Below are positions 6,182 to 6,339 of a DNA stretch of 6,339 bases, one piece after another. The notes beneath the pieces were generated by a model. It worked only from the letters and a program-made list of their open reading frames with translations. It made no database searches and was not told the DNA's origin. The position numbers were made by a program, and so were the translations under genes. How positions within the stretch are numbered: the stretch's first letter is position 1; each line of letters begins with the position of its first letter. Origin of the DNA: Anaerolineae bacterium (GTDB lineage: Bacteria > Chloroflexota > Anaerolineae > Aggregatilineales > Phototrophicaceae); contig WGEI01000567.1 in assembly GCA_015492875.1 (NCBI GenBank), forward strand, positions 1 through 6,339, given 5' to 3'.

Positions 6182-6339
6182 ATTACACTTTGCCCTCATT
6201 GTAGTAATCGCTTTATCGTTAACTGCTTGTAACTTGTCCTCATCGTCAGATGCGACGGTTTCTCAAGGTGATACCACCCCGCAGATTATCGTGGTCACGG
6301 CAACACCGCAAACCGCACCCGTTGAGCCAACACAGGCAC
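6171..6339 (+). CDS. N-terminus of a secreted lipoprotein (runs off the right edge)
   Basis: From the ATG at 6171 the frame stays open for 56 codons to the window end. It encodes a classic lipoprotein signal: Lys at position 4, a hydrophobic core (FALIVVIALSL, 7-17) and the lipobox LTAC with the lipidated cysteine at residue 20. A Ser-rich stretch and then a Thr/Pro-rich linker (IIVVTATPQTAPVEPTQ, about 39-55) follow, of the type often found between lipobox and folded domain in Chloroflexota surface proteins. GGAG at 6163-6166 is a good ribbon-internal ribosome-binding site. The start overlaps the end of the zinc-ribbon gene by 11 bp in another frame. The mature domain is outside the window, so function cannot be assigned. 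It would be displayed on the outer face of the membrane. Confidence 0.88.
   Translation, partial: MLTKLHFALIVVIALSLTACNLSSSSDATVSQGDTTPQIIVVTATPQTAPVEPTQA

Overview
The window looks like ordinary chromosomal DNA of a bacterium with moderate GC content. It is most plausibly Chloroflexota (an Anaerolineae-like lineage), but this is inference and no taxonomic marker is present. The hints are the FtsH sequence style, the Thr/Pro-rich linker (IVVTATPQ-type) right after a lipobox in the last gene, and the combination of a SPATA20/YyaL-type protein with small unrecognised proteins. There are no mobile elements, tRNAs, rRNAs, CRISPR arrays or phage genes.

Layout: (1) 1-1523, minus strand: the first 507 residues of an FtsH AAA+ zinc metalloprotease, cut off by the window's left edge. 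(2) 1524-1694: a compact divergent promoter region. It holds a perfect TATAAT on each strand, an inverted repeat over the ftsH -10, a small leader hairpin next to the ftsH ribosome-binding site, and a 12-bp hairpin/palindrome over the -35 of the rightward promoter. (3) 1695-2459, plus strand: an unrecognised 254-residue protein with a disordered N-terminus and an aromatic, charged C-terminal domain. (4) 2548-5639, plus strand: a tightly packed three-gene operon behind its own candidate promoter. It encodes a SPATA20/YyaL-like thioredoxin-fold plus (alpha/alpha)6-barrel protein, a DEDDh 3'-5' exonuclease and an unrecognised 153-residue protein, with 1-bp gaps between genes. (5) 5656-6339, plus strand: a second unit behind a near-consensus promoter (TTGACA, 17 bp, CATAAT) with an inverted repeat in its spacer. 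It encodes a protein with two zinc ribbons and, overlapping its end by 11 bp, the start of a secreted lipoprotein that runs off the right edge.

FtsH does membrane-protein quality control, and the SPATA20-like protein carries a CHWC redox-type motif. A loose theme of protein quality or redox maintenance is possible, but nothing in the sequence proves that the units cooperate. I see no convincing novel defence, mobile or biosynthetic system. The most useful leads are the three gene starts with overlapping symmetric elements, the thioredoxin-fold/exonuclease/unknown operon, and the double zinc-ribbon/lipoprotein pair.
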